Assembly (NCBI GenBank): GCA_003952965.2
Contig: CM025853.1
Location: forward strand, 5,852,015 to 5,916,014
From: Morella rubra
Lineage: Eukaryota; Streptophyta; Magnoliopsida; Fagales; Myricaceae
Reading direction: 5' to 3'
Length of the DNA stretch: 64,000 bases
Shown here: piece by piece, positions 48,873-60,470 of the stretch
How the letters are laid out: every line of letters begins with the position of its first letter
Position numbering within the stretch: position 1 is the stretch's first letter
Notes under the pieces: model-generated
Told to the model about the DNA's origin: nothing
The model's database searches: none
The model's input: only the letters and a program-made list of their open reading frames with translations
Made by a program: the position numbers and the translations under genes

Positions 48873-51800
48873 ATTGAATGATACAGATACTTCAACTATC
48901 AAATCTTTAAATTTTTAATTAATTAATTGACTTTTAATATCCTCGAAATAATGTTTCAGAGATTTGCATTATCGATCATATGGTTTTGTTTTTATTGTAG
49001 TAGATGTGGACTAATTTTATTTTCAAAGTGCACATGGTGACATTGTCCCGTTGCTTTCAGCTTACAAATTGGCTCCTCATCTTGATTAATCTAATTATGT
49101 GACAGGTCATGATATATATATGGCCAAATGTTTTTTTTTTTCAAGTTTAGTGACTATTGGGACTGTTCCAATACCGGCCCATGGAAATTATAAGAACAAA
49201 TGTATGACAGGTCGATCCCTATCATAAACTGTTGTTTTTCGTTCTGTTTTTTTTTTTTTTTCGTTATTGTCTTAATACTTTCATTTCTGAAGTGTTAACT
49301 TTTGGCGACGAAAATTTGATGTCGTCCCAAAATGGGTACCCGGTCTACCTTTCAGAGACGACGCAAAATTCGCGGCTAACAGAACACTTTCAACACGAAA
49401 TTTATGTCGTGGCCAGGAATGTCGTCCATAATTTTCGGCAAGTCACCTGCAGGTGTGCGTTCTGGCTTTTTTATTCCTTTAAAATATTATTTACGCAACA
49501 ATAATTGAAAACAGTAGCTAGATAGAAGTAGTGTTGATGTCCAGGTATATATTCAATACCTTAAAAATATTACCTCAGGCAAAATTCACACTCCACATAA
49601 TAAAATATTCTCTATCTTGAGCAAGTCAAATATTTTTGCGTGTTCCCCCCGCCCCTTTTTTTTTTTATGAATTCTCTATCTTGAGAAAATCCGGAAAAGA
49701 ATAGTTTTTTCTGCAAGCAAGTATGACGCAGATAGTTCAACTATCAAAGCTTTCACTTTTTAATTAATTAATTGACATGTAATTATGTCCTCAAAATTAT
49801 AATGTTTCAGAGATTTGCATGCATTATTATTTTTAGAGTTTGTATCAAATAATTTTGTTTTTATAGTTATAGTTAACCCCATTAACATTCGATGTGCACT
49901 TTTTTTATTTTGTAAAAGAGCGAATCACTAGGTTCTGGTCGGCCTGCGTAAAAAAACTCTTTCTATTTCTTTATGTATGCCAGTCTTCATACTTTGCTTT
50001 GCAGTCGAGACTCTTATTACACAACTAACTAGTTTGTTGTACCGAGTCTAAAGGCACCTGAAAAACATAGTTTAGACCTTAACAACACCTAAAAGGGATA
50101 AATAAGTGTTTTCCGATAAAAAAAAATTCAATAATTATTTTAGTACATGGTCTAAAATTGTTTAGCCTAGATATGTATAATAATCAACTCAATCAACAAA
50201 ATAAGTAATCACATAAAAGTAAAATAATAAATCACATGAGAAGACAAGGATTTTATTCACAAAGTAGAAAACCTTTAAAATACCATTCAAAGGAAAAATC
50301 ATTCCGGGCTAACAACCACTAGAAATTCACTAAAAATAAATCCTTACAATCATTTAGACACTCTGGATGTTTCACAACTAAAGAATGGATTAAATTATGA
50401 TTTTATAGGAGAAAAACTGATAGATTTAAGTAATGAGTATCAAGAGATTTTTCTCACTCAATTGGGGGGCTCAAGGAAACTCAAGAACTGCTTCCCTGGG
50501 GTTAATGGACAACCCACCAATGAACATGAGAGATACCTTAAGTTTTTTCTTTTATAGGGCTTTGAAAAATTTGGGTTTTTTGAAATACGTAGCTTCTCGC
50601 TGGAGCATTGGTTGAGCGTAAATATATCCAATATCAAACAAATGTGAACTCTCTGTTGCTTCATTTCAAGTCTCGCTCGAGCTTGGATCAAATGTGTAGT
50701 GAGGGCAAGAGCACAACTTGCTCTTCACATTAACTAGAAATGCTTCCAAAACTCTTGAACATGTCACAAGCATAGGCGACCGATCTCTAGCCAGAAATCT
50801 GAATGAAGAGAGTATCAGCACCGGCTGCACTCTAATTGCCACTTTTACAGGTAGCCTTAACCTTCTGTTGGATGGTTGGTCCGGTGTGGCTCAATTCTAA
50901 ACTGCTGAAAGTCCCTTGATGAGAGATTTTGAGGATTTATCTTACAAGAGTCCCATTATGGAACGCTAGATCTTTTGGCGGGATTAAGAAGGTAGCAAGC
51001 TAGGCCAGCCTTCTTTGCGGTTGGACCAAAGATCTCGGGATAGAGTTTGGATAGGCTGAGTCTTTAGGCCTACAAAGTTTTTGGACTGGGTTTAGAAACT
51101 TACAACACTTCCCAACCCATGCTTCCACATAGAAAATTGTGGGGTAAGAGACTGAGAGAAAACACACTTTCGTTAAGATTTTATCTTTTTTCTTAACGAC
51201 AGTACTGCCACGTCAGTTTGAGGTCCACATGGCATTAAACAAAGTCATGTAAGCTGACTCATCAGCTCCAACTAAGCTAGGTCTATAGCAAACGACGTCG
51301 TCCAACATGGAAGCAGTGTCCACGTAGTTCATCCAACATGGAAGCAGCGTCCATTTTCGTCACTGTTGTGACGAGTCTTTGCATTGCCGCTATTGGGAAG
51401 ATCATCTCCCTCATTGCGGCCATTGAATTCCGCCATTAAGTCCCCTTCCCACAGCCTCCTGACGGTGGCATTTCATACGAAGGGTGGTGATGAAGGTTCT
51501 TGAATTGGGCCAGTGTTGGTGATGAGAAACTCAAATGGTAAATTTAAGAACGTAGGTAAAGCCATGTCAACGTCTATATCAAATACTGAAAAATGTGGGA
51601 TCAAAATTTTAAAGTTTAAAATCGAAGGACCAATCTGTAATAAGGTGCAAAATGTAAGCATTAAAATGCCAAATTCCCTTACTTTTAAAGCACAAATCAC
51701 TGCAACAAGTTTCTGCTCGGTCAAACATTATCTTTTTTTACTCAATGCAAACATTGTCTCTGGGAACTTAATTTGCAAAAATAAAAAATTCTCTTGGGAA

Positions 51801-51925
51801 ACTATCTATCCACAAGAAATAGGCATTATTCAACTGAAGTTGATTAGACTGTCCTATAAACTATCTCATACTTGATAATAAACTTCCGGAACAAGTGATC
51901 CGCTGGAGAGGGTAATAACGTTTCA
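48873..51925. other. Non-coding DNA with duplicated modules
   Basis: Module R occurs at 48885-49045 and again at 49720-49915. Shared words are CAGATASTTCAACTATCAAA, TTTTAATTAATTAATTGAC, AATGTTTCAGAGATTTGCAT and TTTTGTTTTTATWGT. Module Q lies at 49960-50045. A direct repeat of CATCCAACATGGAAGCAG-type sequence (variant CGTCCAACATGGAAGCAG) occurs near 51299 and 51328. A stretch rich in CGACGAAAATT-like words at 49300-49450 may be part of another small transposon. No gene is supported. Confidence 0.45.
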
Positions 51926-51929
51926 GGGG

Positions 51930-52150
51930 AATTGACCTAATTAGTAGGTAGAAGCCGTGGATCACATGTTCATTTTTAGGGAAATTTCAAAATTATTATA
52001 TATTGGAGGTTTTATGAGATTTTAAAAAACTACCTAGATTTTCAGCATTAGAAAATTACTGTTAGGGTTTAGGCCATAATTGTAAAATCACTCTCTCCAC
52101 TACATTTCGTTCTAGATTTCCAACAAATTCAATGACGTGACATAAATAAC
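51930..52150 (+). repeat. Module S, copy 1
   Basis: Starts around TAGAAGCCGTGGATCACATG and continues through TTTTATGAGATTTTAAAAAAC, GGTTTAGGCCATA and TTTCCAACAAATT. A close relative is at 60905-61100, and the first part also occurs at 60345 and 62870. It lies about 1.4 kb upstream of the P450 start. Confidence 0.7.
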
Positions 52151-52944
52151 TAAGCGATACAGATACCTAAATGATACTAAACAAAAGGTAGTAATGTATA
52201 GATAAACATATAAACACATAACCACAGAAAAATATATAAACAGCAAACATAAAGAATGTAGAGAACATACTAATGTGTGTGTATATATATATATAAACTT
52301 TTAAATAAGTTCAAATGAGCCGAATTGAACCTATATGAATTTTGTTTGTCAGCTTAAATTAAGCCAAGCCAAGTTTAGTTAAGTTTAGCTTGTTTTAAAT
52401 TCGAGTTAGATATGATGTTAAAACTGGGCTCATTTATTAAACGATCAAAGCTTATACGAGCCAAACTCGAACTGTTCATGAATGGTTCATTTACAGCCTT
52501 ATTCAATGTAAAACACTATATATTGAAATACTGTTAGATTAACATGTTGTATTTTTCTCCGAAACTTCACCATATAATTTAAATATAGTCAATTGAGGAG
52601 GATACTACTCCACTATTCTCATGACCTTTGTCGGCCAAAGGAAGAGAAACTTTTCCACTATCTGAATTCTATCATTTGGTGGATACTAGGGTGAGCGTTG
52701 AATTTCGCACGAAATAACTCTCTTTCTTCTTTTTATTTGTGACTTTTTGATTGCAAGTGTGTGCAAATTTATTTTTGCAATATAACATTACAACATGCTA
52801 TAAGTAACTGAAGACTTTGAATTCAATATTTATTGCAAGAAGTGAACATTATTTCGAAGATATTAGCAGTCAATTAATTAATTAGAAAGTCGACGCTTTG
52901 ATAGTTTTTGTATGATCTGTATCATAATTGAACTATGATAGTTG

Positions 52945-53170
52945 AATTGAAAACAAATAAGTGATAGTGATTTTCAATATTATCCAGATTTTCTAAAAAT
53001 CTTCACGATCTTCTTAATTTTCTCGATCGACTAGAATGACATAAATAAAATTTCTAAAAGAAAAACATTAAAATAGCAGAAACGAGCAACATGTGACTTG
53101 CCCAAGACAGTATTTTATTATGTGTAGTACAGCTATAGGTAACAACGTCCACATTGTCCATCTCCTTTTT
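52945..53170 (+). repeat. Promoter-like module P, copy 3 (upstream of P450)
   Basis: Matches the modules at 10475-10665 and 11205-11445 in order (AAAAATCTTC, ACATAAATAAAA, GTATTTTATTATGTGTAGTA, CCATCTCC). It ends about 340 bases before the P450 start codon, so in this copy it is part of the upstream region of a real gene. Confidence 0.6.
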
Positions 53171-53389
53171 CCTTTTTCTTTTTCTTTTTTTATGTTTACC
53201 ATAACATAATATATATATGAAAATAAAATAAAAGCACGAAGGCGCGAAATGTGAGAGCTTGCCAAAGACGTCCCACTTCTAAGGTTAATTAATTAAGATT
53301 TAATTATTAATATAGTACTTGAGGAATTCATTTTTAACAAATCATTTCCTAGGATATAATTTTAAATGGACCGGTTTATGTGATCTGTT

Positions 53390-53402
53390 TTTTATATATA
53401 TA
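53390..53402 (+). promoter_or_regulatory. Likely TATA box of the P450 gene
   Basis: TTTTATATATATA lies about 105 bases before the start codon. It is followed by AGGTTTCCCAG, repeated after 25 bases (53403 and 53428). Position and sequence suit a plant core promoter. Confidence 0.55.
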
Positions 53403-53507
53403 GGTTTCCCAGGTTAAATACTTCCCAGGTTTCCCAGACTAGCAGGCCACAGCGTAGTTTCACATAACTCCGAGCCTCCGAGGTTGAGATAGGATACAAC
53501 GTCTAGC

Positions 53508-55318
53508 ATGGCCGGTTTCCAATATTACTTGCTCTGCTTCCTTCTGTGTTTGCTCTCGACCTTATTATTGAAATACGTCTTCGGCAAGCGTACCAAGTCA
53601 GGGACTCATCTCATCCTTCCCCCGATCCCACCAGCCCTCCCACTAATCGGTCACCTCCACCTCCTCGGGCCACACTTCCACATATCTTTGCAAAGCCTCT
53701 CCGCCAAGTATGGTCCACTTTTCCGTCTCCACCTTGGAGCTTCTCGGTGGATCGTCGTTTCATCGCCTGCTATGGCGACAGAAATATTCAAAATCCAGGA
53801 TCTCGCTTTCGCGGACCATGCGAAACTAGGTTCGTCCGCCGAAGAAACGCCGTACAAAAAATATGGGTTGTTTTCCACCCCGTATGGTGATTATTTCCGG
53901 TTTGTCAGGAAGGTATTGATGACCGAACTGCTTTCTCCCAGGCAGATTGAACGCTCACGGGCTGTTCGAGAGGAAGAACTGATCCGATTTTTGCACAGTT
54001 TGGTTGAGTGTGCTGAGAAGAAAGAGCTTGTTGATGTGGGTGCAGAGCTCATGAAGCTCACAAGTAACGCTCTTAGCAGGCTAGTCGTGAGCGCAAGGTG
54101 TTCAGACAAAGGTGATGAAGCTGAAGGGATTCGGGAGCTGGTGAAAGAAACCTTTGAGGTAGGTTCAAGGATGATTCTTGGGGATGTGTTCGGGCCGCTG
54201 GGAAAATTGGTTTCCCTGCTGTATACGAAGCAGAACCGGAATTTGCACTTAAATTTTGATGCGTTTTTGGAAAGGATGCTGAAGGATCATGAAGATCAGA
54301 ACAGGAAGATACAGCATGAAGATTTAACGGATATGTTATTGAAGCTGCATAAAGATGATAAGGCTGATGTCGAGATGACCAGATCCCATCTCAAGGCTTT
54401 AATGGTGGTAAAGTTTCTGCCTCTTAGCTTTAAATCACCAATCATTAATTTTTCCCTTTTTTGTTTTGTTTGGTTCTTTGAAAGATGATGCTGATTGCTG
54501 ATAAAGCACAATTTCAACTATTTTCAAAAACATAATATTAACGTTTGGTTTTATGAAAGCAGACTCGTGTACAAGAAAAAGAAAAGGTTAAAGACTTGCC
54601 CAATGCTTAGAATACCTTAAGGTCTACTTGTAATGAGATCATATTTAAACTCTTAGTCTTTCTCTCATTGACTCGAATGTTGTAGGATCTTTTTATTGGA
54701 GGCTTTGGCACCACATCAGAGACCATATTATGGACAATTGCTGAGCTTATCAACCATCCAAATGCATTCAACAAGCTCAGACAAGAGATAAAGTCAGTTG
54801 TTGGTAGTTCTAGACTGGTGGAGGAATCAGACGTCGCAGGTCTCCCATACTTGCAAGCAGTTGTAAAAGAAGGATTAAGACTATATCCGCCGCTACCTGT
54901 AACCACAAGGTCAGCCCGCCAAGATTGTAAGATACAAGGTTTCGATATACCCAAAGCGTCCATGATGTCAATCAATCTGTACGCGATAATGAGAGATCCA
55001 GAGTCATGGTTAAATCCGAATGAGTTCTGGCCAGAAAGGTTCCTAGTTTCTACAAAATTAGAGGAAGAAGCTGTGGGAGAAAATTTAAATTTACTTACTT
55101 TTGGGGCGGGGAGGAGAGCATGCCCCGGTGCAAAGTTGGCGTTGACTATACTATATAGGACAGTTGCAGCCATGGTTCAATGCTTTGATTGGAAGGTTGG
55201 CGGAGATGGAGAAGCTAAGGTTAATATGGAAAGTGAAAAAGGCTCTTTTCTACACATGGCTCATCCACTTATATGCCTTCCAGTTGTTCACTTCAACCCA
55301 TTTGCTTCTTCGATATAG
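53508..55318 (+). CDS. Cytochrome P450, CYP712-like (CYP71 clan), two exons
   Basis: Exons 53508-54407 and 54686-55318 join in phase (GT-AG) to give 510 residues, a normal P450 length, with no stops. An N-terminal membrane anchor (about residues 1-23) and the Pro hinge PPIPPALPLIGHL fit an ER-bound enzyme. Motifs: ExxR in KEGLRL, FWPERF, and heme loop FGAGRRACPG. The single intron just before the I helix is standard for A-type plant P450s. ATEIFKIQDLAFA, SSRLVEESDVAGLPYL and the C-terminal HFNPF favour family CYP712, some of whose members oxidise triterpenes such as friedelin. Two key positions are unusual. The I-helix motif reads GGFGTT, with Gly where an acid is normal. The C-helix WxxxR reads FRFVR. 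The substrate cannot be read from the sequence; a triterpene is suggested by the cyclase fragment 27 kb upstream. Confidence 0.9.
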
Positions 55319-55902
55319 CTGATCACTCATCTGATCATGGTGTTGTGTTCACTCACATATCGTTTTCCCGCTTATAAATTAATAAGCACATATATATGTG
55401 GGTACCTAGACATTGGGGGTCATGTTTACAAATTATGCGTACACGCGGCCTTTAGGCGCTGTTGTATGCTTGCTTTGTTCCGTTTGTACCATACATGAAG
55501 CTTTCGATTATGCACTCTGTTAGTGTTAATTTGTATTTTGGCAAGATATGTGTCAAATTGTTTTTTAAATGTGAGTTGTATTTTTCTATCAATGATCTTG
55601 GATATATTTTTGTTTAAAGCGTTCAAAAGGAATATTGTTGAAGTTATCCATCAAGAAGATAACGTTGAAGAAGCTTTCAAATTTGAAAAGATGAAGATAA
55701 AGATAAATTCAAGGAGCTGGACCCATACCAAAAAGAGTTATGAGTTATCTCCGGATTGAAGACTCGCTCACCTGCCACTTGCCTCTTGGCTTGAGCTAAG
55801 GCTGGAAATTCTTACAGAGAATTTTTGCTTGCCTACAGCTCACCTCTTGGCTTGAGCAAAGACAGCGAGAATCATGATACAGATTCATTTCACCCACCTG
55901 CT
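55319..55902. other. P450 3' flank
   Basis: AT-rich 3' flank without a clear polyadenylation choice. A word around CACCTGCCACTTGCCTCTTGG (55769) recurs as CTCACCTCTTGGCTTGAGC at 55841, just before the solo LTR. No gene. Confidence 0.4.
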
Positions 55903-56720
55903 TGACACAGGCGTGGTCAGCACCAAAGGTTATGATTGAAATTAAATTTTAGAATGATTTATGAAGAGTCTTATTCGAGTTATGATTTGTTGGAAAGCTC
56001 TACAAGTCTAGTTTCCAACGCATCAAACGGCGTACAATTTGGAGTTCTCTAGACAAATTTATTGTAAAATTACTCCAAGGAAGTTAGGCTGGCAGCTAGT
56101 TACGAGGTTTAGCGAATTTTGGACGATTTTGCTATTTTTAGCTTGTTCTATTGAATTTTCACTAAGTCTTTTCATTTTCCTTAGAGTCTTTTCTATTTTC
56201 TAAGTCTCAATTAAAATTTTGGAAGTTGTATTTGTCATTTACTTATGCTTGGAGGGTTGTTCTAAGCTTTGCTATTTAAACCCTTCTCTAGTAGTGGAAA
56301 AATACAGATTTTGAGTGTTTGAACAACATGAGCCTTAGGTTTCTTTGGAGAAGGATTTCTTCTCCAAACTCTTATCTTTCGGTAGATTATGATAGGTGGC
56401 AGTTCTTACTCTATATCCCTGTTGGATTACATTGGGTGATGATTTCTTGATTTCTGTATCCCTTTGTATTATACTTGGGTGATGAGCTTATCTATCGAGT
56501 GTGTGAGTTAGAGTGTGTTCCCAAGTGTTTCCTTACATTCACACTCTCACAAACATCCCGAGCTATCCAAACACTATCCCGACCTACCAAAAATATCTCA
56601 AAGTCTCATTACTATCCTGAGGTTCCTATTATTCCCAAGGTGTCCATTTCTTCGAAACATTCCAACCAGCCCGAGGTGCTCACGAGGTGTCCCGTGGTTT
56701 CCCGGTTAATCCCGGTATCA
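55903..56720 (+). repeat. Solo LTR of the Ty3/gypsy family (818 bp)
   Basis: Starts TGACACAGG and ends CCCGGTATCA, matching the LTR at 1466-2286 throughout, including the GTTGGAAAGCTCTA stretch and the CCCGAG-rich 3' half. There is no internal retrotransposon sequence on either side, so it is a solo LTR left by recombination. The flanking five bases (CTGCT and AGTAG) are not a direct duplication. The insertion site may have changed since, or the edges may be off by a few bases. Confidence 0.88.
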
Positions 56721-57308
56721 AGTAGTATCAATTTTTGGTTGTCTTGGCAGGTTGTCGTCATAGTGGGCCAAATGTTGACTCTCCTCCAGCTCGTGAAAGA
56801 GATCTCCATGAAGATTTTGAACTGATCGATATTTATTGTAAGAAGTGAAAATTATGTGATTATTGTTCTAATTAGTCGTTAATTGTTGCACTCAATGGGC
56901 ACCATATTCAGGCTAAAGGGCAAAGTGACAATTATTACTGAACGTTTAGCGTGTCAATTCTACTCTGCCGAAAGCTCTTAAACTTGTTCCATAAAAATAT
57001 GATATTCTGAGGATTTTTCGAATGGTGCTGATTTTTTTCTTTTTACGCAGTATTCTTTGTTTTGCTTTTCAAACTTTCATCGCTAGTTTAAGTGCAGACC
57101 CCCTTTAGGCAATCATAAACTTCTCGTTTATCCGGCTGGGTCTTTTAGCGTAATTAAAGGGGAGGCAAGTTCGTCACACGTCACTTCGAGATTGGACCAA
57201 ACATCTCGGTCCATATTCGGGGGGGTCGGATTTATGCACCCCAATTTTTGGACTGCGCGCGTTGGAGCTAAGTAGCTTACAATCCATCCTGGATTAACTC
57301 AGCCCACG
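56721..57308. other. Non-coding stretch between solo LTR and CACTA element
   Basis: ATATTTATTGTAAGAAGTGAA at 56829 resembles ATATTTATTGCAAGAAGTGAA at 52835, upstream of the P450. A stretch around TTGGACCAAACATCTCGG (57192) resembles TTGGACCAAAGATCTCGG (51021). The region therefore contains scattered relatives of the P450 upstream DNA. No gene. Confidence 0.45.
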
Positions 57309-59189
57309 CACTACAACAGTTTTAACCTCCAGTGGCGAAATTTTTTGTCGCGAAAAATAACCATTTCATAGCTAAAAGTCTTTAGTGACGAAAAATTTCC
57401 GTTGCCAAAATGCCGTCGCTGAAAGTCATCAGCAACGAAAATTTAAAATCATCGCTATGGATATCCATTTGAACAAGCAAAGGTGTTTGAACAAGAATAT
57501 TTCGTCGCAAATCTGTAAAATTTGATAGTCATCATTGGTTGTTTGAACAGATTTGCTTGTTCAAACAATAAATTTCATTCGAACTTGAATGTTTCCTTAT
57601 TTTGTTTGAAGGTGAATGTTTTTATGATTTCTTGAGAAATTACTTTATTCATTTAAAATTGCTATTTCGAAGTTTATTGTTTTAGTTGTATTTTAAATAA
57701 GGCGAAAATGCATAATTTCATGATAATAATATGAAATGAAATATATTGAATAGCCATTATTCAAAATACAAGGAGAAAATAAGAAAAATCTTGTTCAATT
57801 AGCACAACAAACAAATTTAATAAATATAAAAGAGAAACAAGTATTTGCTGGCAATTATTTCATCTGTTTTCTTGGCTTTTCTCCTCTGTTTCTTTTATCT
57901 TTTCAGCAATTCCTTTGCAAAAGACCAAAATATTCGCATAATCAAGACATTCTTCCAGAAAGAATTTATAACTATGAAAAAATAAAATAAAAACAAACAC
58001 AAATTCAGAGTAAATAAATATGATAAAATCAAACAAACAAACACAAATTCAAAGAGAAAGTAAATATACCAAATTTCTTTGTCTAGAGTTCATTTTGTTC
58101 TGCAACAACTACACTCTAAATGGTAAAATTTCTTTTAGTTGCATCAGAAATTGCACAAAAAATAACCATGTCATATGGGTGCAAATGTTCCACCTTATTG
58201 TTGTTATCAAATTATCATCATCTTTAATTTGAATATCCTAAATCTAGTCATCCATCTGGGCAGAGAAAATTGCTTATAGAATTTGCATCCTTTCATAATA
58301 TTCCATTTCGACAAAACAGTGTATTATTCATGTACCAACATGATAACTACTGGGTTTTGGCTCTTTTACTCACCTACTAAAGTTTTGTTGGTTGTTTCAT
58401 TGCCTAATAATGAACAATTCCTATCTATGATACAAATGATATAATTCTTTCTTTCCAGCTAAGAAATTTGAAGAATCAGAAAGAGGAAATTTACCAAGAG
58501 GAAAACTGCAGCGATGTCATCTATAGGCAAGTTAGTTTCACCAAACCTGTGGTCAATAGACAACATCTGGACTACATCTAATGAGTTTAAAATCTCACTT
58601 TCAACTAAAAGCAATATTTGGCTTATCTGAGTAATATTCATATGGTAGGAAGTCTAAAATCCTCCAAGATCCCAAGAACAGTTTCCATAAAACAATTATA
58701 CCAACACAGAGAGACATAGAAGACGCATCGCCTTGAAACTGAAATAATCATTGTGATATGGGTCATAACTGTCCTGCAATTTCCACACACAAGCTTTGCA
58801 AACGAAAGCCAAATCTTTGCAAACGAAAACCAAAAGCCCTTTGTCTAACAGAGGGAAAAAACTTTCAAAAACTCCTACAAAAATCTACCAAAATCAGCAA
58901 AAAAAAAAAAAATCTCAACCAAATATCCAAAATCTACAAATCCCAATCAAGTTCATTGAACTGCTTTGGTTTCAGAACTTCAAACATAAAATGATGTTTG
59001 GTTACCTTTAAAGGCATGAATGAATACTCCCTAAATGTCGAACTTAAATAAGAGAAAAGCAAAACTAACAACAAAAAAGAGCATCGTCCTGAGGTAAACT
59101 AAACATACAGATTATGTACAATTTGACTAGATAACAATTACCAAATTTTCAATCTTTCTAGACCCTAAACCAATCTACACCAACAACAA

Positions 59190-59262
59190 CAATATAAAAC
59201 AAAATCAAACACAAAATCAAACACAAAATCAAACAAAAACTATAAAACAAAATCAAACAGGA
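59190..59262. repeat. Short tandem repeat, 12-bp unit
   Basis: Several copies of ACACAAAATCAA and the variant AAAACAAAATCA inside the CACTA element. Confidence 0.75.
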
Positions 59263-59394
59263 AAAAATGCTTACCGTTAATCATACTACAGCAACTCAAA
59301 TCCCTAAATCTTGGCTAGAATATCGGAACCTAACAGAAAACAAAATCAAACAAAAAAATGTTAGTAAATCAAAACCTAATCGAGACAAAAGCAG

Positions 59395-59720
59395 CAAGCT
59401 CATGAGAGGCCATAGAGAGAGAGAGACAGAACCAGCATGACTGAGAGAGACAGTGTGAGATTTCGAGGGAGAGGGAGTGAGAGAGACAGAGAGATTTCGA
59501 GAGAGAGGGAGCTTGAGGGAGATCTAGAGCTTCGACGTAGAGGGGATGGAGCTTCGACAAAGAGGAGGGGCTGGAGATTTTGATGAAGAAGGGAGGGGCT
59601 GTCAACGGAGAGGGCAGCGATCGGAGGGCAAAAGCTTCTTCGACGAAGAAGGGGCTGGAGACTTCGAGATTTTTTAAGAAGGGGGAAAGCGGGGGAGTCA
59701 AAAGGGCATTTAGCGTTCAA
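59395..59720 (-). other. CT-rich leader-like stretch inside the CACTA element
   Basis: On the minus strand this is a pyrimidine-rich leader with long TCTCTC runs and repeated TCGAAGCTC words. A short ATG exon (MASHELAAFVSI) then ends in a possible donor (GATTAG|GTTTTG) near 59375. It resembles the CT-rich stretch at 22830-23165 in position and style but not clearly in sequence. It may be captured host DNA or the element's own promoter. Confidence 0.4.
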
Positions 59721-60136
59721 TGAATTTTTCCCCCACTTGTTCGAACCACATTTTTATTGTTCGAACGAGATGATTTGGGTGACGAAACTACTTTCGTCCT
59801 AAAGATTTATTTAGTGACGATTAGAAATTTTCGTCACTAATATGTGTTCGAACAAGATATTGTCGTTCGAACCATTAAGCAACCATGTGTTTGGACCACA
59901 TTTTGCTTGTTTGAACAAGATTCTTTTAGTGACGAAAATATTTTCGTCTCTAAAGACTTATTTAGTGACGATTTAACAATTTTCGTCACTAATACTTGTT
60001 CGAACGACATTTTACTTGTTTGAACGAGATGGATTACTCTTTAGCAACGAACTCCTAATTTCGTCGAAGAAGATGTATTTTTAGCGACCTTGGTTTCGCC
60101 ACTGATATTTCGCTAAAGAGCAAATTTGTTGTCGTG

Positions 60137-60340
60137 ACGCTTCTACATAAAAAATTCTGGTTGCAGAAAGTCAACGAAATCAATTCGTGCATGGCACGTC
60201 AAGCAAGGACTTTGTCAATACTGGGCTGGCAGCATCAGATATGGCCAAATGATGATTTAATTTGCATATCCGCATGCTTCGTTGATCTGCAAGCAAAGTG
60301 TGGACGGTGGAATGAAATTTGGTGGTTAAGAGGAATCACA
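60137..60340 (+). other. Open stretch right of the CACTA element, unrecognised
   Basis: An open frame of about 65 codons (60149-60343, Trp-rich, GWQHQIWPNDD) with no known relative that I recognise and no start codon in place. Probably chance. Confidence 0.2.
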
Positions 60341-60470
60341 TAATTATTATATAGAAGCCATGGATCACATGCCCATTTTATTATATTATCTCCACATCCT
60401 ATTGATAATTATGCATATTGGTCATTAATTTAGCACTGCTTGGCTGTATTATATTATCTCGAAGACATGT
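60340..60470 (+). repeat. Module S, copy 2 (close to copy 4)
   Basis: TAGAAGCCATGGATCACATG, then CCCATTTTATTATATTATCT, CCTATTGATAATTATGC, GGTCATTAATTTAG and CTTGGCTGTAT. The same words occur in the same order at 62870-63030, where they lead into a TATA box. Here the similarity ends just before that point. Confidence 0.75.

Larger units (their letters stand above)
57309..60136 (-). mobile_element. Complete non-autonomous CACTA element (2828 bp)
   Basis: Starts CACTACAACA and ends TGTTGTCGTG, and is flanked on both sides by ACG, the expected 3-bp target duplication. Both ends carry TTTAGTGACGA/GTCGC words and, further in, TGTTCGAACA-type motifs (57465-57590 and 59740-60040). It has no transposase. 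A CT-rich leader-like stretch lies on the minus strand at 59720-59395, followed by a T-rich intron-like stretch. The layout mirrors the element at 22464-24727. Confidence 0.9.

Noticed and set aside
49232-49504. 90-codon open frame
   Set aside because: Starts in a poly-T run coding for Phe and has no recognisable domain; more likely chance in AT-rich DNA.
50315-50335. CACTAGAAATTC as a possible CACTA terminus
   Set aside because: No partner end, no target duplication and no subterminal array beside it.
51513-51875. 120-codon open frame on the plus strand with an overlapping one on the minus strand
   Set aside because: No domain, no splice or promoter context, and both strands open at once, which points to chance.
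58758-59011. Overlapping Lys-rich open frames
   Set aside because: Low-complexity A-rich DNA with a short tandem duplication (TTTGCAAACGAAA) inside a CACTA element.
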